From assembly GCF_003367175.1 (NCBI RefSeq), contig NZ_QRGA01000001.1, positions 496,001 to 560,000 of the forward strand: a stretch of DNA of 64,000 nucleotides, given 5' to 3'. The translations under genes and the position numbers were made by a program. Each line of letters starts with the position of its first letter. Within the stretch, counting starts at the first letter, position 1. Below the pieces are notes generated by a model. The model did not search any database and was not told the origin of the DNA. It saw nothing but the letters and a program-made list of their open reading frames with translations. Shown here piece after piece: positions 24,259-33,002 of this stretch. The DNA comes from Trinickia dinghuensis. Its GTDB lineage: Bacteria; Pseudomonadota; Gammaproteobacteria; Burkholderiales; Burkholderiaceae.

Positions 24259-25389
24259 TTATTCCGAGCGTCCTTTGACCTTGAACTCGGAGCAGGTGCT
24301 GCGCACCCTTTCCACTTGCGCGTCGAGCGAGTGGGCCGCCGCCGCAGCCTGCTCGACCAGCGCGGCGTTCTGCTGCGTGACTTCGTCCATCTGAGTGACG
24401 GCGCACGCAACCTGCTCGATGCCTTGGCTCTGCCGTTGGGAAGCATGAGCAATCTCGCTCACGATCGCCGCGACCCGCGCGATCGATTGCTTGACCCGAT
24501 CGATCGTTTCTCCGGCGTCGGCGACTTGCGATGCGCCTTGCCGCACCGTGGCGCTCGACTGCTCGATCAATGCCTTGATGTCCTTCGCGGCCGCCGACGA
24601 GCGCTGAGCAAGACTGCGGACCTCGCTCGCGACCACGGCGAAGCCGCGCCCGAGTTCGCCCGCGCGGGCGGCTTCGACCGCCGCATTCAGTGCAAGGATA
24701 TTCGTCTGAAACGCGATCCCGTCGATGATGCCGGTGATCTCGGAGATCGTGCTCGATTCCCCGCTGATCTTCTCGATCGTGCGCACCATGCCTTGCACCG
24801 CTTCATTGCCGGCCTCGGCGATCGACGCGGCGCTCTCCGCGAGGCCGCTTGCCTGACGAGCATTGTCGCTGTTGCGGCGCACGATCTCCGTCAACTCGGC
24901 CATCTGCGCCGACGTCTGCTCGAGCGACGCGGCCTGCATTTCGGTGCGCGACGACAAATCGCTATTTCCAGCTGCGATCTCGCGTGCAGCCGTACCGACA
25001 TGCTCCATCGAATCGCGCACGGTCACCACGGTATGCTCGAGTCGGTCCATGAATCGATCGAACCAGACCGCCCCTCGGCCGAACTCATCCATGCGGCGCG
25101 CCGCGGAGCGTTTGGTGAGATCGAGCGATTCCGACAGATACTGGAAGCCGCGACTCTGACGACCGAGTCCGTCGGCAACGATGCTCGCGAGACGAAAATA
25201 GCTGTAGATCAAGATCGCTACGCTGCTCAGCAGGAGCGGGGGAACGAACCAGCGAAAATATGCCGTATTGGCGTCCGCACCCTGATTGAACCGCAACATG
25301 AAGACCGAAGCTGCGGCGAGCGTCAGCAACGCCGGCACACCGAATGCGATGCGCAGCCGAACTTTGATGCTCGGTACGAATCGACTCAT
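24259..25389 (-). CDS. Methyl-accepting chemotaxis protein without a periplasmic sensor domain
   Basis: A 376-residue chemoreceptor. Two membrane helices near the N-terminus are separated by only about 15 residues ([15 protein letters not shown]), so there is no room for a ligand-binding domain. The rest is the signalling coiled coil, with the hairpin tip [20 protein letters not shown] and [20 protein letters not shown] that docks CheA/CheW. The start ATG overlaps the stop of the NTF2-like gene as ATGA, so the two are translated together. It may sense membrane or cytoplasmic signals, or the energy state linked to aromatic catabolism. Longer start at 25401 is possible but less likely. Confidence 0.87.
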   Translation of the reverse strand: MSRFVPSIKVRLRIAFGVPALLTLAAASVFMLRFNQGADANTAYFRWFVPPLLLSSVAILIYSYFRLASIVADGLGRQSRGFQYLSESLDLTKRSAARRMDEFGRGAVWFDRFMDRLEHTVVTVRDSMEHVGTAAREIAAGNSDLSSRTEMQAASLEQTSAQMAELTEIVRRNSDNARQASGLAESAASIAEAGNEAVQGMVRTIEKISGESSTISEITGIIDGIAFQTNILALNAAVEAARAGELGRGFAVVASEVRSLAQRSSAAAKDIKALIEQSSATVRQGASQVADAGETIDRVKQSIARVAAIVSEIAHASQRQSQGIEQVACAVTQMDEVTQQNAALVEQAAAAAHSLDAQVERVRSTCSEFKVKGRSE

Positions 25390-25961
25390 GCGTCGAGCCA
25401 CCGAAGCGCCTCTGCTTTCATTTCCTTCTCAAGCTCGCTGCCGCGCGTCGCGAACACGCGCTTCACCGGAAAACCGCTCTTCTCGAGCACGTATCCCAGC
25501 GCCGCGTACTCCGATGGGTACTTCGCCGCGACACCATGCTCGATATCCACGAGCCCTGCGGGAAACGTGAACGACCCCATGTCGTAAATGCTCTGCCGCT
25601 TGACGAGCTTCCAGACGCCATCGCGGCGCTCGATCTTGTCGAAAAACCGGTTATGCACCATGCAGCCCAGCCCCAGATCCGCGTTATCGCCGACGATGAC
25701 GGCGTTGGTTTCGACGAGCGCCTTGTCTTCTCGGCATGTGACGACGGGTGTGCCGATCAGGTGCTTCGTCTTGAGAGACGACGCGCCCATACGCATGGAG
25801 CCATCGACGAAATCGGCAAACCGCCCCTCGAACCACGTGACCTCGATCTCCCCGTCCGGATGAAACAAATCTCGAAGCTTGTCCCATTCGCCCAGATCCC
25901 GATGGATCCAGCCCGTGATGAGATCGGCAATTTGAATACGATCTTCCACCTGCATCGACAT
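25386..25961 (-). CDS. NTF2-like (SnoaL/ring-hydroxylase beta-subunit fold) protein
   Basis: A 191-residue protein with the cone-shaped NTF2-like fold pattern: helix [18 protein letters not shown], then strands around [18 protein letters not shown] and [20 protein letters not shown]. Such proteins act as dehydratases, isomerases or binding proteins in polyketide and aromatic metabolism. The start at 25961 has AGAAGGAATC ahead of it. It is expressed with the chemoreceptor (ATGA overlap) and lies divergent to the LysR gene at 26177. Possible role: isomerase/dehydratase of the aromatic pathway, or ligand capture for signalling. Catalytic residues cannot be assigned. Confidence 0.72.
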   Translation of the reverse strand: MSMQVEDRIQIADLITGWIHRDLGEWDKLRDLFHPDGEIEVTWFEGRFADFVDGSMRMGASSLKTKHLIGTPVVTCREDKALVETNAVIVGDNADLGLGCMVHNRFFDKIERRDGVWKLVKRQSIYDMGSFTFPAGLVDIEHGVAAKYPSEYAALGYVLEKSGFPVKRVFATRGSELEKEMKAEALRWLDA

Positions 25962-26109
25962 AAAAAGATTCCTTCTGGGGACCCTGGGTCCCTCCATAAC
26001 AAAAACCGGCTCCCGCACCGTTTTCACTCGACGATCGGTCGCCGCAAACCGTCCCGGCGCCCCGTCGAGAAGCCATCCGGATGAACGCGGAAAATTTCAT
26101 GTGTGCGAA

Positions 26110-26130
26110 GTTATACCCCGTCCCGGTATA
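26110..26130. promoter_or_regulatory. LysR-type operator in divergent promoter
   Basis: TTATACC (26110-26116) and GGTATAA (26124-26130) form a perfect seven-base inverted repeat with a seven-base spacer, midway between the NTF2-like gene (minus) and the LysR gene (plus). ATACC-N7-GGTAT contains the T-N11-A LysR consensus, so this is probably the recognition site of the adjacent regulator. Confidence 0.65.
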
Positions 26131-26176
26131 AGTCTATACAATGATTTTCATACGCAATATGAATGGAATTCATGAC

Positions 26177-27073
26177 ATGGAACAACCGGATTTGAACGCC
26201 TTGTATGTCATCGAAGCGCTCGATGCCGAACGCAGCGTGTCGCGCGCGGCCGATCGCCTTGGCCTGACGCAACCCGCGGTCAGCCATGCGCTCGGACGTT
26301 TGCGCGAGACGTTCCAGGACGATCTGTTCGTGCGGGCGGGTTCGGTCATGGCCCCGACGCCGGTCGGGGAGAAGGTCATCGAAGGCACGCACCGCGCGCT
26401 CGCCATCGCCAGGCAGGAGATCTGGCAGGTAAAGTCTTTCGAGGCCGCGACCACGACCCGAACGTTCACCGTGTGCCTCAGCGATATGGGTGTGATCGTC
26501 CTGCTGCCGAAGCTGCTTGCCGCGCTTCACAAGGCGGCGCCTAATGCAACGCTGCGGCCGCTTCAGGTCCCGTCGATGGAGCTGGCCTCGGCGCTACAGG
26601 ACGGCGACGTCGACCTCGCCATAGGCTATCTAGGACGGCTAGGAGAAAATCTCCATCAGCAGTCGCTGTTTACGCGGCCGCTTGTGGGAATCATTCGGGG
26701 CGGCAAAGCGCGCAAGACCGTCAAGATGTCGCCTGAACGCTTCATGGAAAGCCGGCACGTCGTGTCGTCCACGTTGGCGCTGACCAATCGATTGCTCGAG
26801 AAGGAATTGAGGCGGCATGGAAAGAAACTCAAGGTCGGCGTGGACGTGCCATACATCCTCGCGGTGCCCGGCCTCGTCGCCAATTCCGACTACATCGCAA
26901 TCGTTCCGGAAGAGCTGGCCGCCCTCTTTTCTCGGCTCGCCGCGGTCGATGTCTTTCCGTTGCCATTGCCGCTGGAAGACGTCACCGTGCAACAGTTTTG
27001 GCATGCCCGGTACCACAACGACGCGGGTCATCGATGGTTCCGGGCGCTCGTCGCGGAAACGCTACGCCAGTAG
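26177..27073 (+). CDS. LysR-family transcriptional regulator
   Basis: A 298-residue regulator. The N-terminal winged helix reads LYVIEALDAERSVSRAADRL, then GLTQPAVSHALGRLR and FVRAGSVMAPTPVGE; a co-inducer-binding domain follows from about residue 95. Upstream in-frame ATGs at 26141 and 26159 are possible, but 26177 gives the normal N-terminus. It is encoded divergently from the NTF2-like/chemoreceptor pair with a LysR-type palindrome between them. It probably controls that pair and perhaps the transport genes beyond. Inducer unknown. Confidence 0.87.
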   Translation: MEQPDLNALYVIEALDAERSVSRAADRLGLTQPAVSHALGRLRETFQDDLFVRAGSVMAPTPVGEKVIEGTHRALAIARQEIWQVKSFEAATTTRTFTVCLSDMGVIVLLPKLLAALHKAAPNATLRPLQVPSMELASALQDGDVDLAIGYLGRLGENLHQQSLFTRPLVGIIRGGKARKTVKMSPERFMESRHVVSSTLALTNRLLEKELRRHGKKLKVGVDVPYILAVPGLVANSDYIAIVPEELAALFSRLAAVDVFPLPLPLEDVTVQQFWHARYHNDAGHRWFRALVAETLRQ

Positions 27074-27104
27074 TCGGCGGCCGGGGCCTGCCCGGCCGCC
27101 GACT
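27072..27104. terminator. Bidirectional terminator hairpin
   Basis: Fourteen-base perfect arms (27072-27085 and 27091-27104), beginning AGTCGGCGGCC, pair around a five-base loop. The hairpin overlaps the LysR stop and sits 15 bases from the stop of the convergent monooxygenase gene. Very stable, without a U-tract on either side. Confidence 0.65.
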
Positions 27105-27118
27105 CTGCCGGGCCGCGG

Positions 27119-28762
27119 TTAGGCTCGGGCTTCCACCCTCTGCACATGTGCCGCGCCGCCATCGGTCTCTTCGGCGAGCGCAAGCCGCGACGCGAGCGCA
27201 TGGACGAGTCTCGGCAAATCGGTCAGCGCCCCGACCGCGCCGAACACGTAGTAATCGGGGCGCACGATCATCGCAGCCGCTCCGTGCTCCGCCATGAAGG
27301 CTCGGTATTTCCCGCTCGCATCGAGCAGAACGCGGCCGGCAACGGCTTGGCTCTCGTCGCACGTCACGCCAACCGTTTGCGCCCCAATCCGCGCAAGCAG
27401 CGCGCGGGAAGAAGCATCGAGATATCGCTCGGGATCGGCATCGAGCGCGATCACGTGGAAACCGTTGGGGATCGCATCGTCGTAGCGCATGACCTCGCCG
27501 TCGTTCTCGATCTGCCCATGAACGCTGAGCAAACCGCCGATTCCCCCGCTCGCCGAGTTCTGAGCGGTTTCGATCAGGCCGTCGGTCAATCCCGGGAACG
27601 GCGGCAGCGGCGGCACGCTGCCCGACAGGTACGCCTGATCGCGCCGGGCCGCTTCCTCGGCGTTCGAGGTGCAGACAACTTTCCCCATTGCAATCGACGC
27701 ATCGATCACGGCGCGAACTTGAGGACGCCGCTCGGGCGTATAGCCGTCGAGCAGATCCGGCGAGGCGATGCCCTTGAAGATCAGATCGAAGCGCCAAATG
27801 AGATTCCATACGTCACGCAGCCCCGAGCACATGCCTTGACCCATGAACGGCGGCATCTGATGCGCGGCGTCGCCGGCGAGCAATACCCGTCCTTCGCGCC
27901 ATTTTTCAGCGAGCAGGGAGCGGAACGTGTACAGCGCATAGCGCACGAGCGTCGCCTGGTCGGGGGTGACCCACTTGGACAGCAGCTCCCATACTTTCTC
28001 GGGCTTTTGCATTTCCTCCCGCGTTTCGTGCGGCAGGCGCATGAATTCCCAACGGCGATAGCCGGGTCCACCCGGCACCATGGTCGTAGGACGCGCCGGG
28101 TTGCACCACTGGCCGATATCGGGCACATCGAGCTTCACGCCCTCGTGCGGTTTCAGGTCGATGACGAGCCAATCTTCCTGGAAGCCAAGATCCTCGAATG
28201 CGATCCCCATCGCCTTGCGCACGAAGCTATTGGCGCCATCGGCACCGACGACATAGCGGGCGCGTACCGTGCGTGTCTCGCCGGACGAAACCCACACGCC
28301 GTTCTCCATTTCGCTACGTTTGAGCGTGACCTCGCAATAGTCGGGAAGCTCGCGCAACTGAATCGCTTCCCAGCCCTGATTGACGGAAACGCTGCCCAGC
28401 GACTTGGCTTTCCGGTCCAACAGGGCTTCGAGCGAAGGCTGATTGAACAAGTAACCGACCGGGCCATCGCTGATCGACTCGGCCGACCAGTCGATTTCGA
28501 CGAGCGTCTTCCAGTCGGCGTTGAACCACTGATAGCGCGCCGAGGGCTGCGAAATCGCGGCGACCTCCCCGCCGATTCCCATCGCGTGGAAGACTCGGCG
28601 AATCTCGTGGTCGTGGAATACGGCGCGCGGCAGCGGATACAACGAGGGCCAGCGCTCGAACACGGCGACGTCGTAGCCGCGCTCTCCCAGCAAAATGGAC
28701 AGCGATTGCCCGACGGGGCCGTAGCCGATGACGACGACATCGAAAATAGTCTGGTCTCTCAT
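27119..28762 (-). CDS. FAD-dependent aromatic hydroxylase (MhpA/PheA-like)
   Basis: A 547-residue flavoprotein monooxygenase of the para-hydroxybenzoate hydroxylase fold. The dinucleotide motif VVVIGYGPVGQSLSILLGER opens the protein, the DG motif is RYVVGADGANSFVRKAMG, and the GD motif is GRVLLAGDAAHQMPPFMGQG. The C-terminal thioredoxin-like extension is present, giving the length of 3-(3-hydroxyphenyl)propionate hydroxylases. It inserts a hydroxyl ortho to an existing phenol using NAD(P)H and O2, forming a catechol for the dioxygenase encoded next. It lies 83 bases after that dioxygenase gene in the same direction. Confidence 0.88.
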   Translation of the reverse strand: MRDQTIFDVVVIGYGPVGQSLSILLGERGYDVAVFERWPSLYPLPRAVFHDHEIRRVFHAMGIGGEVAAISQPSARYQWFNADWKTLVEIDWSAESISDGPVGYLFNQPSLEALLDRKAKSLGSVSVNQGWEAIQLRELPDYCEVTLKRSEMENGVWVSSGETRTVRARYVVGADGANSFVRKAMGIAFEDLGFQEDWLVIDLKPHEGVKLDVPDIGQWCNPARPTTMVPGGPGYRRWEFMRLPHETREEMQKPEKVWELLSKWVTPDQATLVRYALYTFRSLLAEKWREGRVLLAGDAAHQMPPFMGQGMCSGLRDVWNLIWRFDLIFKGIASPDLLDGYTPERRPQVRAVIDASIAMGKVVCTSNAEEAARRDQAYLSGSVPPLPPFPGLTDGLIETAQNSASGGIGGLLSVHGQIENDGEVMRYDDAIPNGFHVIALDADPERYLDASSRALLARIGAQTVGVTCDESQAVAGRVLLDASGKYRAFMAEHGAAAMIVRPDYYVFGAVGALTDLPRLVHALASRLALAEETDGGAAHVQRVEARA

Positions 28763-28845
28763 TTGAGTCCGCCTGCGAAAGTGCGAGTTGCGCCCTGGCG
28801 CCGCGAAACGGCAGCCATCCAGTGCGTAACGGGTAAGGAAAGGGA

Positions 28846-29820
28846 TCAGCGTCGCGGCGTCATATCCGCGGCTTCGGTTGGCGCTTCGGTGTTATGAATG
28901 AAATTTCCGGGAACGGGCGGCCCCCAGAGATACAAAGAATCTTCCGGTGCGAAATCGCCCGCCGGCCACGGATGACCGGGCGACACGAAATCGATGTCCG
29001 CGGAGTATTCGCAGAAGGAACCCCAAGGATCCTCGACGTAGTGAAAATAGTTCGAGCCGAGTACGTGACGGCCCGTGCCCCATCCTTTCGTGTAGCCGGC
29101 CGCGGACATCTGCGACGCGCCCTCGCCGACCTTGTTGACGTCGTCTACGTCCCACGCCGAATGGTGCCAGCCGCGCGCGGCGCTTTTCGCGAAGGCAACC
29201 AGATGGTGATCGCTGCCATGAGGCGCATGCGTGAATGCAATGATGTCCCTCGACCGGTCGGACAGACGCAGGCCCAACGCCTTGCAGTAAAAGTCTAGGG
29301 CGCGAGGCACATCGGGCGTAAAGAGCAGCACGTGCGACAAACGACGCGGTCGCACCGTTTTCGATTCCGCCCGCGTGTGCGAGCCGCGCTCGTCCGCCGC
29401 GCCGCCGGTCACCACGGATTGACGCTTGGAAGACGGGCTGGTCTTCGGGCCGATTTTGACCTGAATGAGATTGCCGTCCGGATCGGAAAACCAAAACCCT
29501 TCGGGATCGGGTACCGGCCCGCTTTGAATCGCGCCGCCGGCGCTGGCGATTTGCTCGCGCAACGCGCCGAAATCCGCTTCGAAGCAATTGAAGCTCAACC
29601 ACGCGAGACACTTCGTCGAGGACGGCAGAATGCGGGCCCAGCGGTGACCGTCGCCTGCCGCGAGCTCCAGCTCTTGTGCGTTCGCACCCGCCCGCGAAAC
29701 GTCTAATCCAAACGCACGAAAGAATTTCTCCGCATCGGCGATCGAGGGGACGTTGAGCGCAAAGTGATCGATCGAATGAACACTCGCGCCCGCTGAAGCG
29801 GTTGCCGAGTTAAACATCAT
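28846..29820 (-). CDS. Two-domain extradiol (VOC-family) ring-cleavage dioxygenase
   Basis: A 324-residue protein with two vicinal-oxygen-chelate modules. The C-terminal module keeps the Fe(II) triad of type I extradiol enzymes: His in RRLSHVLLFTPDVPRALDFY, His in ARGWHHSAWDVDDVNK and Glu in WGSFCEYSADIDFV. The start at 29820 has GGAGACG before it. It should cleave the catechol made by the flavin hydroxylase next to a hydroxyl group (meta cleavage), passing the ring-opened product to the FAH-family hydrolase transcribed just before it. The natural catechol is not known. Confidence 0.83.
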   Translation of the reverse strand: MMFNSATASAGASVHSIDHFALNVPSIADAEKFFRAFGLDVSRAGANAQELELAAGDGHRWARILPSSTKCLAWLSFNCFEADFGALREQIASAGGAIQSGPVPDPEGFWFSDPDGNLIQVKIGPKTSPSSKRQSVVTGGAADERGSHTRAESKTVRPRRLSHVLLFTPDVPRALDFYCKALGLRLSDRSRDIIAFTHAPHGSDHHLVAFAKSAARGWHHSAWDVDDVNKVGEGASQMSAAGYTKGWGTGRHVLGSNYFHYVEDPWGSFCEYSADIDFVSPGHPWPAGDFAPEDSLYLWGPPVPGNFIHNTEAPTEAADMTPRR

Positions 29821-29879
29821 CGTCTCCATCCATATGTCGGCGGGCCAGTCGTGAATCCGGCCCGCGGTTATCGTTTCGA

Positions 29880-30728
29880 TCAGCCGGCGGCCTCGTCCGC
29901 GATGACGTTCCTCAGCGTGCCGATCTTCTCGACGCTGACTTCGCACACATCGCCGGCTTTCATCAAAAGCTTCGGGCTGCGCGCCCACCCGATACCCGAA
30001 GGCGTGCCGGAGACGATGACATCCGCCGCTTCGAGCGTGATCGCTTCACTGATGATGCTGATGAGGCTCTGCACGTCGAACACCATTTCGTCCGTGCTCG
30101 CCGATTGGACGACTTCTCCGTTGAGCCGGGTTTCGAGCCGCAAGCCCTTTACGCCGGGCGGAAGCTCGTCGGCCGTCACCAAGTCCGGACCGAACGCGCC
30201 CGTGCCGTCGAAGTTTTTTCCGACCGTCCATTGCGGCGTCTTGAACTGGTATTCGCGCACGGACCCATCGTTGAAAATCGAATAACCCGCTACGTGCGAT
30301 AGCGCGTCGGCCTTGCTGATGTGACGACCGCCCTTGCCGATGACCACCGCGATCTCGCCCTCGTAGTCGAGCCCCTCCGAATCCGCGACGCGCGGACGAA
30401 TCATCGGTTGCTCATGCGCGACGAGGCTCGTCGCGACACGGAAAAACAACGTCGGGTAGTCGGGCTGCTCGTATTTGCTTTCGGACGTGTGGTCCGCGAA
30501 GTTCAGTCCGACGCAGATGATTTTCGGAGGGCGCTGCAGCGGCGGCAACAACTTCAAGTCGCTCGCCAAAAGACGCTCCTGCGCGGCTTGAGCGTTGACG
30601 TATTCGGCGAGATCGACGCCGCGGGCCAGCAAAGCCTCCAGCGATTCTCGGCCGATGACACGCACGTGCGCTCCGTCGCGCACGCCAAGCGTCGCCTTGC
30701 CATACCATTCGAAACTGACCAGCCGCAT
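29880..30728 (-). CDS. Fumarylacetoacetate hydrolase family protein
   Basis: A 282-residue FAH-fold enzyme. The segment KIICVGLNFADHTSESKYEQ is the typical substrate-loop opening, and GLDYEGEIAVVIGKGGRHI with YSIFNDGSVREYQF supplies the metal-binding Glu and Asp residues. NFDGTGAFGPDLVTADELP and IVSGTPSGIGWARSP complete the family pattern. Such enzymes hydrolyse C-C bonds or decarboxylate/hydrate meta-cleavage products. The ATG at 30728 follows AAGGGAGATGCA. It is the first gene of the minus-strand ring-cleavage operon and faces the TetR gene across two operator sites. Confidence 0.87.
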   Translation of the reverse strand: MRLVSFEWYGKATLGVRDGAHVRVIGRESLEALLARGVDLAEYVNAQAAQERLLASDLKLLPPLQRPPKIICVGLNFADHTSESKYEQPDYPTLFFRVATSLVAHEQPMIRPRVADSEGLDYEGEIAVVIGKGGRHISKADALSHVAGYSIFNDGSVREYQFKTPQWTVGKNFDGTGAFGPDLVTADELPPGVKGLRLETRLNGEVVQSASTDEMVFDVQSLISIISEAITLEAADVIVSGTPSGIGWARSPKLLMKAGDVCEVSVEKIGTLRNVIADEAAG

Positions 30729-30777
30729 TGCATCTCCCTTGCCGTTAACAAACAGGCCCGAACGCTCTCGAGCAGAT

Positions 30778-30793
30778 TTGACATATTTGTCAA
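30778..30793. promoter_or_regulatory. TetR operator-like palindrome A
   Basis: TTGACATATTTGTCAA has perfect five-base outer arms TTGAC/GTCAA. It lies in the 127-base divergent promoter between the FAH gene and the tetR gene, 34 bases (centre to centre) from a sister site. Confidence 0.65.
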
Positions 30794-30811
30794 TTCTGAA
30801 TTCTAGTCGAT

Positions 30812-30827
30812 TTGATAAAATCGTCAA
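30812..30827. promoter_or_regulatory. TetR operator-like palindrome B
   Basis: TTGATAAAATCGTCAA repeats the layout of the site at 30778 with one arm changed (TTGAT/GTCAA). Two spaced sites suggest two regulator dimers or separate control of the two divergent promoters. Confidence 0.55.
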
Positions 30828-30855
30828 CTAGAAGGGAGATAGGGCAAACCCGCAC

Positions 30856-31617
30856 GTGGCGGTAGCGCACGTTGCGATTGAAATGGGCACCGCACGATTG
30901 AACGAGATGAAAGATCAGCCAGAGAACTACCAGAGCCGCGTCGGCGCCTTGCGCCGCGAAAAGACCCGCAACCGCCTGCTCGAAAGCGCGCTGGCCGTGT
31001 TTGCCGAAAAGGGCCCCGATGCCCCCATGATCGACGACTTCATCGCCGCCGCCGGGGTCGCGCGGGGCACCTTCTATAACTATTTCAGGACCACGGGGGA
31101 GTTGCTGTCGGCCGTTGCGGGCGAGACGAGCGATGAAGTCTTGGCCGTGATCGATCCCCTGGTTCAGCAAGTGGACGATCCTGCTCACCGTGTGGTGGTC
31201 GGCTCGCGGCTGTATATGGGGATGGCGAAGCGCTATCCGCTCTGGGGCGCGTTCATCACGCGCGTCGGCACGCGGCGCGGCTCCCGGGGCCGTCTTCTGG
31301 ACGAATACCTGACGCGCGACCTGCAAACGGCGATCGAATCGGGCCGGTTCCGAGTGGGTCACCTGACGGTGGCGCGCGACGTTGCGCTCGGCTCGATCGT
31401 CTATGGCATCGAAACGCTGCTTTCCGGCGAGGCGCCAGAGGATTACGCGGAACAATCGATGTATGCGCTATTGCAGGCGTTCGGGCTCGACGAGGAAGAA
31501 GCGCGCGCCATTGCGTGGGCGCCGATCGCCGAATGTCCGGAGCCCCAAGGGCTTATTTTTCAACGGGTTCGACGCCAGAGCGAGGCCGACGCGCCCCCTG
31601 CCGATCCGCTCGCCTAG
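30856..31617 (+). CDS. TetR-family transcriptional regulator
   Basis: A 253-residue regulator if the GTG at 30856 is used; ATG codons at 30883 and 30907 are alternatives, and no strong ribosome site decides among them. The helix-turn-helix is RLLESALAVFAEKGPDAPMI, then DDFIAAAGVARGTFYNYF. The remainder is a helical ligand-binding/dimer domain. It faces the FAH-dioxygenase-hydroxylase operon, and the two palindromes between them are its likely targets. It probably represses ring cleavage until an intermediate is bound. Confidence 0.85.
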   Translation: MAVAHVAIEMGTARLNEMKDQPENYQSRVGALRREKTRNRLLESALAVFAEKGPDAPMIDDFIAAAGVARGTFYNYFRTTGELLSAVAGETSDEVLAVIDPLVQQVDDPAHRVVVGSRLYMGMAKRYPLWGAFITRVGTRRGSRGRLLDEYLTRDLQTAIESGRFRVGHLTVARDVALGSIVYGIETLLSGEAPEDYAEQSMYALLQAFGLDEEEARAIAWAPIAECPEPQGLIFQRVRRQSEADAPPADPLA

Positions 31618-31787
31618 CTGCGATCGAATCGAACGCGTGCCTCGCCGTTTTCTTCATCGGCCTCGATGAGAATCGCCGCTGAGGCTGACGCAACTTCATC
31701 GAAGGCCGAAGACTCGAGACAGACAACCGGCACCTTGAGGCCGTATACCTCGGCCGCAACGATCGCGCCGATGGGGTTGATGCCCAT
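31614..31787 (-). pseudogene. 57-residue gene fragment (possible swivel-type domain)
   Basis: On the minus strand an ATG at 31787 reads 57 codons to a TAG at 31614. The translation has protein-like composition: GINPIGAIVAAEVYGLKVPV, then VVCLESSAFDEVA. A stop codon stands just before the ATG and there is no clear ribosome site, so it looks like the C-terminal end of a lost gene. The GAIVAAE/VPVV pattern vaguely recalls the swivelling domain of aconitase-like (AcnX) proteins, which I cannot confirm. It overlaps the tetR stop by four bases. Confidence 0.35.
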
Positions 31788-31997
31788 TCACGAGGCTGGA
31801 GCGTCGACTGGGGAGTCCGGGTCCGCAAACGCGTTTCGAGCGTTTTCCGCATTACGTGATCGATGGATCCGCGGGGACGTCGAATCAGGACGCGACCTAT
31901 AAATGCCGCAGGCCGCTCGCTACCATCGACAAAACGTCTATTGAAGCTATAGCGACCGGCCGCTCCGAACCGCTTACGACCGGCCGCGTTCAACCGA
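31788..31997. other. Non-coding stretch in eroded region
   Basis: Nothing recognisable: no convincing start, family resemblance or strong hairpin. It separates the fragment at 31614 from a small membrane protein. Confidence 0.4.
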
Positions 31998-32258
31998 TCA
32001 TGCCGCCTCTCTTTCGAGCGGAACGCGGAAGATGTGCCGCCAAATGGCCCCACGGAAAAACTTGTGGCATACGACAAAATATACGATGACCACGGCGAAA
32101 AGGATAAGAGCCGACGTCCCTTTCAGCGAGAACCCACCATCGGTGCGTCCCCCCATCAAGCCGGAGATCACGTATCCTGCTATCCAAAAGATCGTGACGA
32201 AATCAAAGATCGACGCAAAAAACACACGCAACTTTCGAGCTTTACGCGGGCCAGCCAT
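31998..32258 (-). CDS. Small membrane protein (RDD-like)
   Basis: An 86-residue protein with a basic start (MAGPRKARKLRVF) and two hydrophobic helices, FDFVTIFWIAGYVISGL and ALILFAVVIVYFVV, followed by HKFFRGAIWRHIFRVPL. The order helix-loop-helix-basic tail with an RG-IW-RIF motif resembles the RDD family. A strong ribosome site (GAGGAGGAGTG) precedes the ATG. It is alone in its transcription unit. Function unknown; RDD proteins have been linked to ion exchange. Confidence 0.6.
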   Translation of the reverse strand: MAGPRKARKLRVFFASIFDFVTIFWIAGYVISGLMGGRTDGGFSLKGTSALILFAVVIVYFVVCHKFFRGAIWRHIFRVPLEREAA

Positions 32259-32375
32259 CACTCCTCCTCAACATACAGACGAGCGATCGGGACGATGTCA
32301 TGACGACATTCATCCCCACGCTCAACCAATGAAATCGCCGTGACGCTTCACGCCGACCGAAACTCATGACGGCGC

Positions 32376-32819
32376 TTAATGTGCCTGCGCGATCCCGAGC
32401 TGCTTTCGCTTTTGATCCAAGGCTTGCAGGGCGGAATCAAGCTCGACCCAGCGATTGGCTGCCGCGTTGATGGTGGAAGAAAGCAATTCCGTGCCCCCAT
32501 CCGCGTCGACACCCTTGCTTACCTCGATTTCAGCGGAGGAAAAATCTTCAACGACGATCCCGGTAGCCCTGTCCTCGACGGTCAAGACAGCCCACGCAAC
32601 CGTTCTACCGGCAACGGGGCTTGCCATGCCCATAACCGATATCTTGGCTCCGGCCTGATGCAACTTATCGCACACGACCCCGGCATTTTTAAAAACCCAT
32701 CCATGACTCATCACCGCAGCCTTAGTTTGCGGCGTATAAAAAGAGGTTCCGATTTGGCAATCCGCATGAGCCAACGCAGACGCCAACAAAAGACCGGACA
32801 ATACCAGAAGCTTCTTCAA
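32376..32819 (-). CDS. Periplasmic protein of unknown function
   Basis: A 147-residue protein if translation begins at the TTG at 32819, which gives an ideal signal peptide: KKLLVLSGLLLASALAHA, then the mature DCQIGTSFYTP. Two cysteines (in ADCQIG and AGVVCDKL) could form a disulphide. The C-terminus is a charged helix. An in-frame upstream extension to 32996 lacks features of a real N-terminus. The mature part contains short beta-strand-like segments, such as GRTVAWAVLTVEDRATGIVV. I do not recognise the family. Confidence 0.6.
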   Translation of the reverse strand: MKKLLVLSGLLLASALAHADCQIGTSFYTPQTKAAVMSHGWVFKNAGVVCDKLHQAGAKISVMGMASPVAGRTVAWAVLTVEDRATGIVVEDFSSAEIEVSKGVDADGGTELLSSTINAAANRWVELDSALQALDQKRKQLGIAQAH

Positions 32820-33002
32820 TTGCTTTTCCCCGAATTCATGCACTATTAAAATTTTATGATTCAATTTCCTAGCAAATCGCCAATCGAAAGGAATTTGTAT
32901 TGATCGCATAAAGACATAGAAAGCAACTTGTATTGCTTTCATCACGATCTGGGCCGGAGTATATGCGCCCTCCGTTTGGAAAACCATTAGGTTCAATCGC
33001 TA

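Noticed and set aside
27146-28897. 583-codon open frame antisense to the flavin monooxygenase
   Set aside because: Arg/His-rich translation without motifs; the opposite strand has all three FAD motifs.
31666-31902. Plus-strand open frame in the eroded region
   Set aside because: No ribosome site; the minus strand over part of it reads more protein-like.
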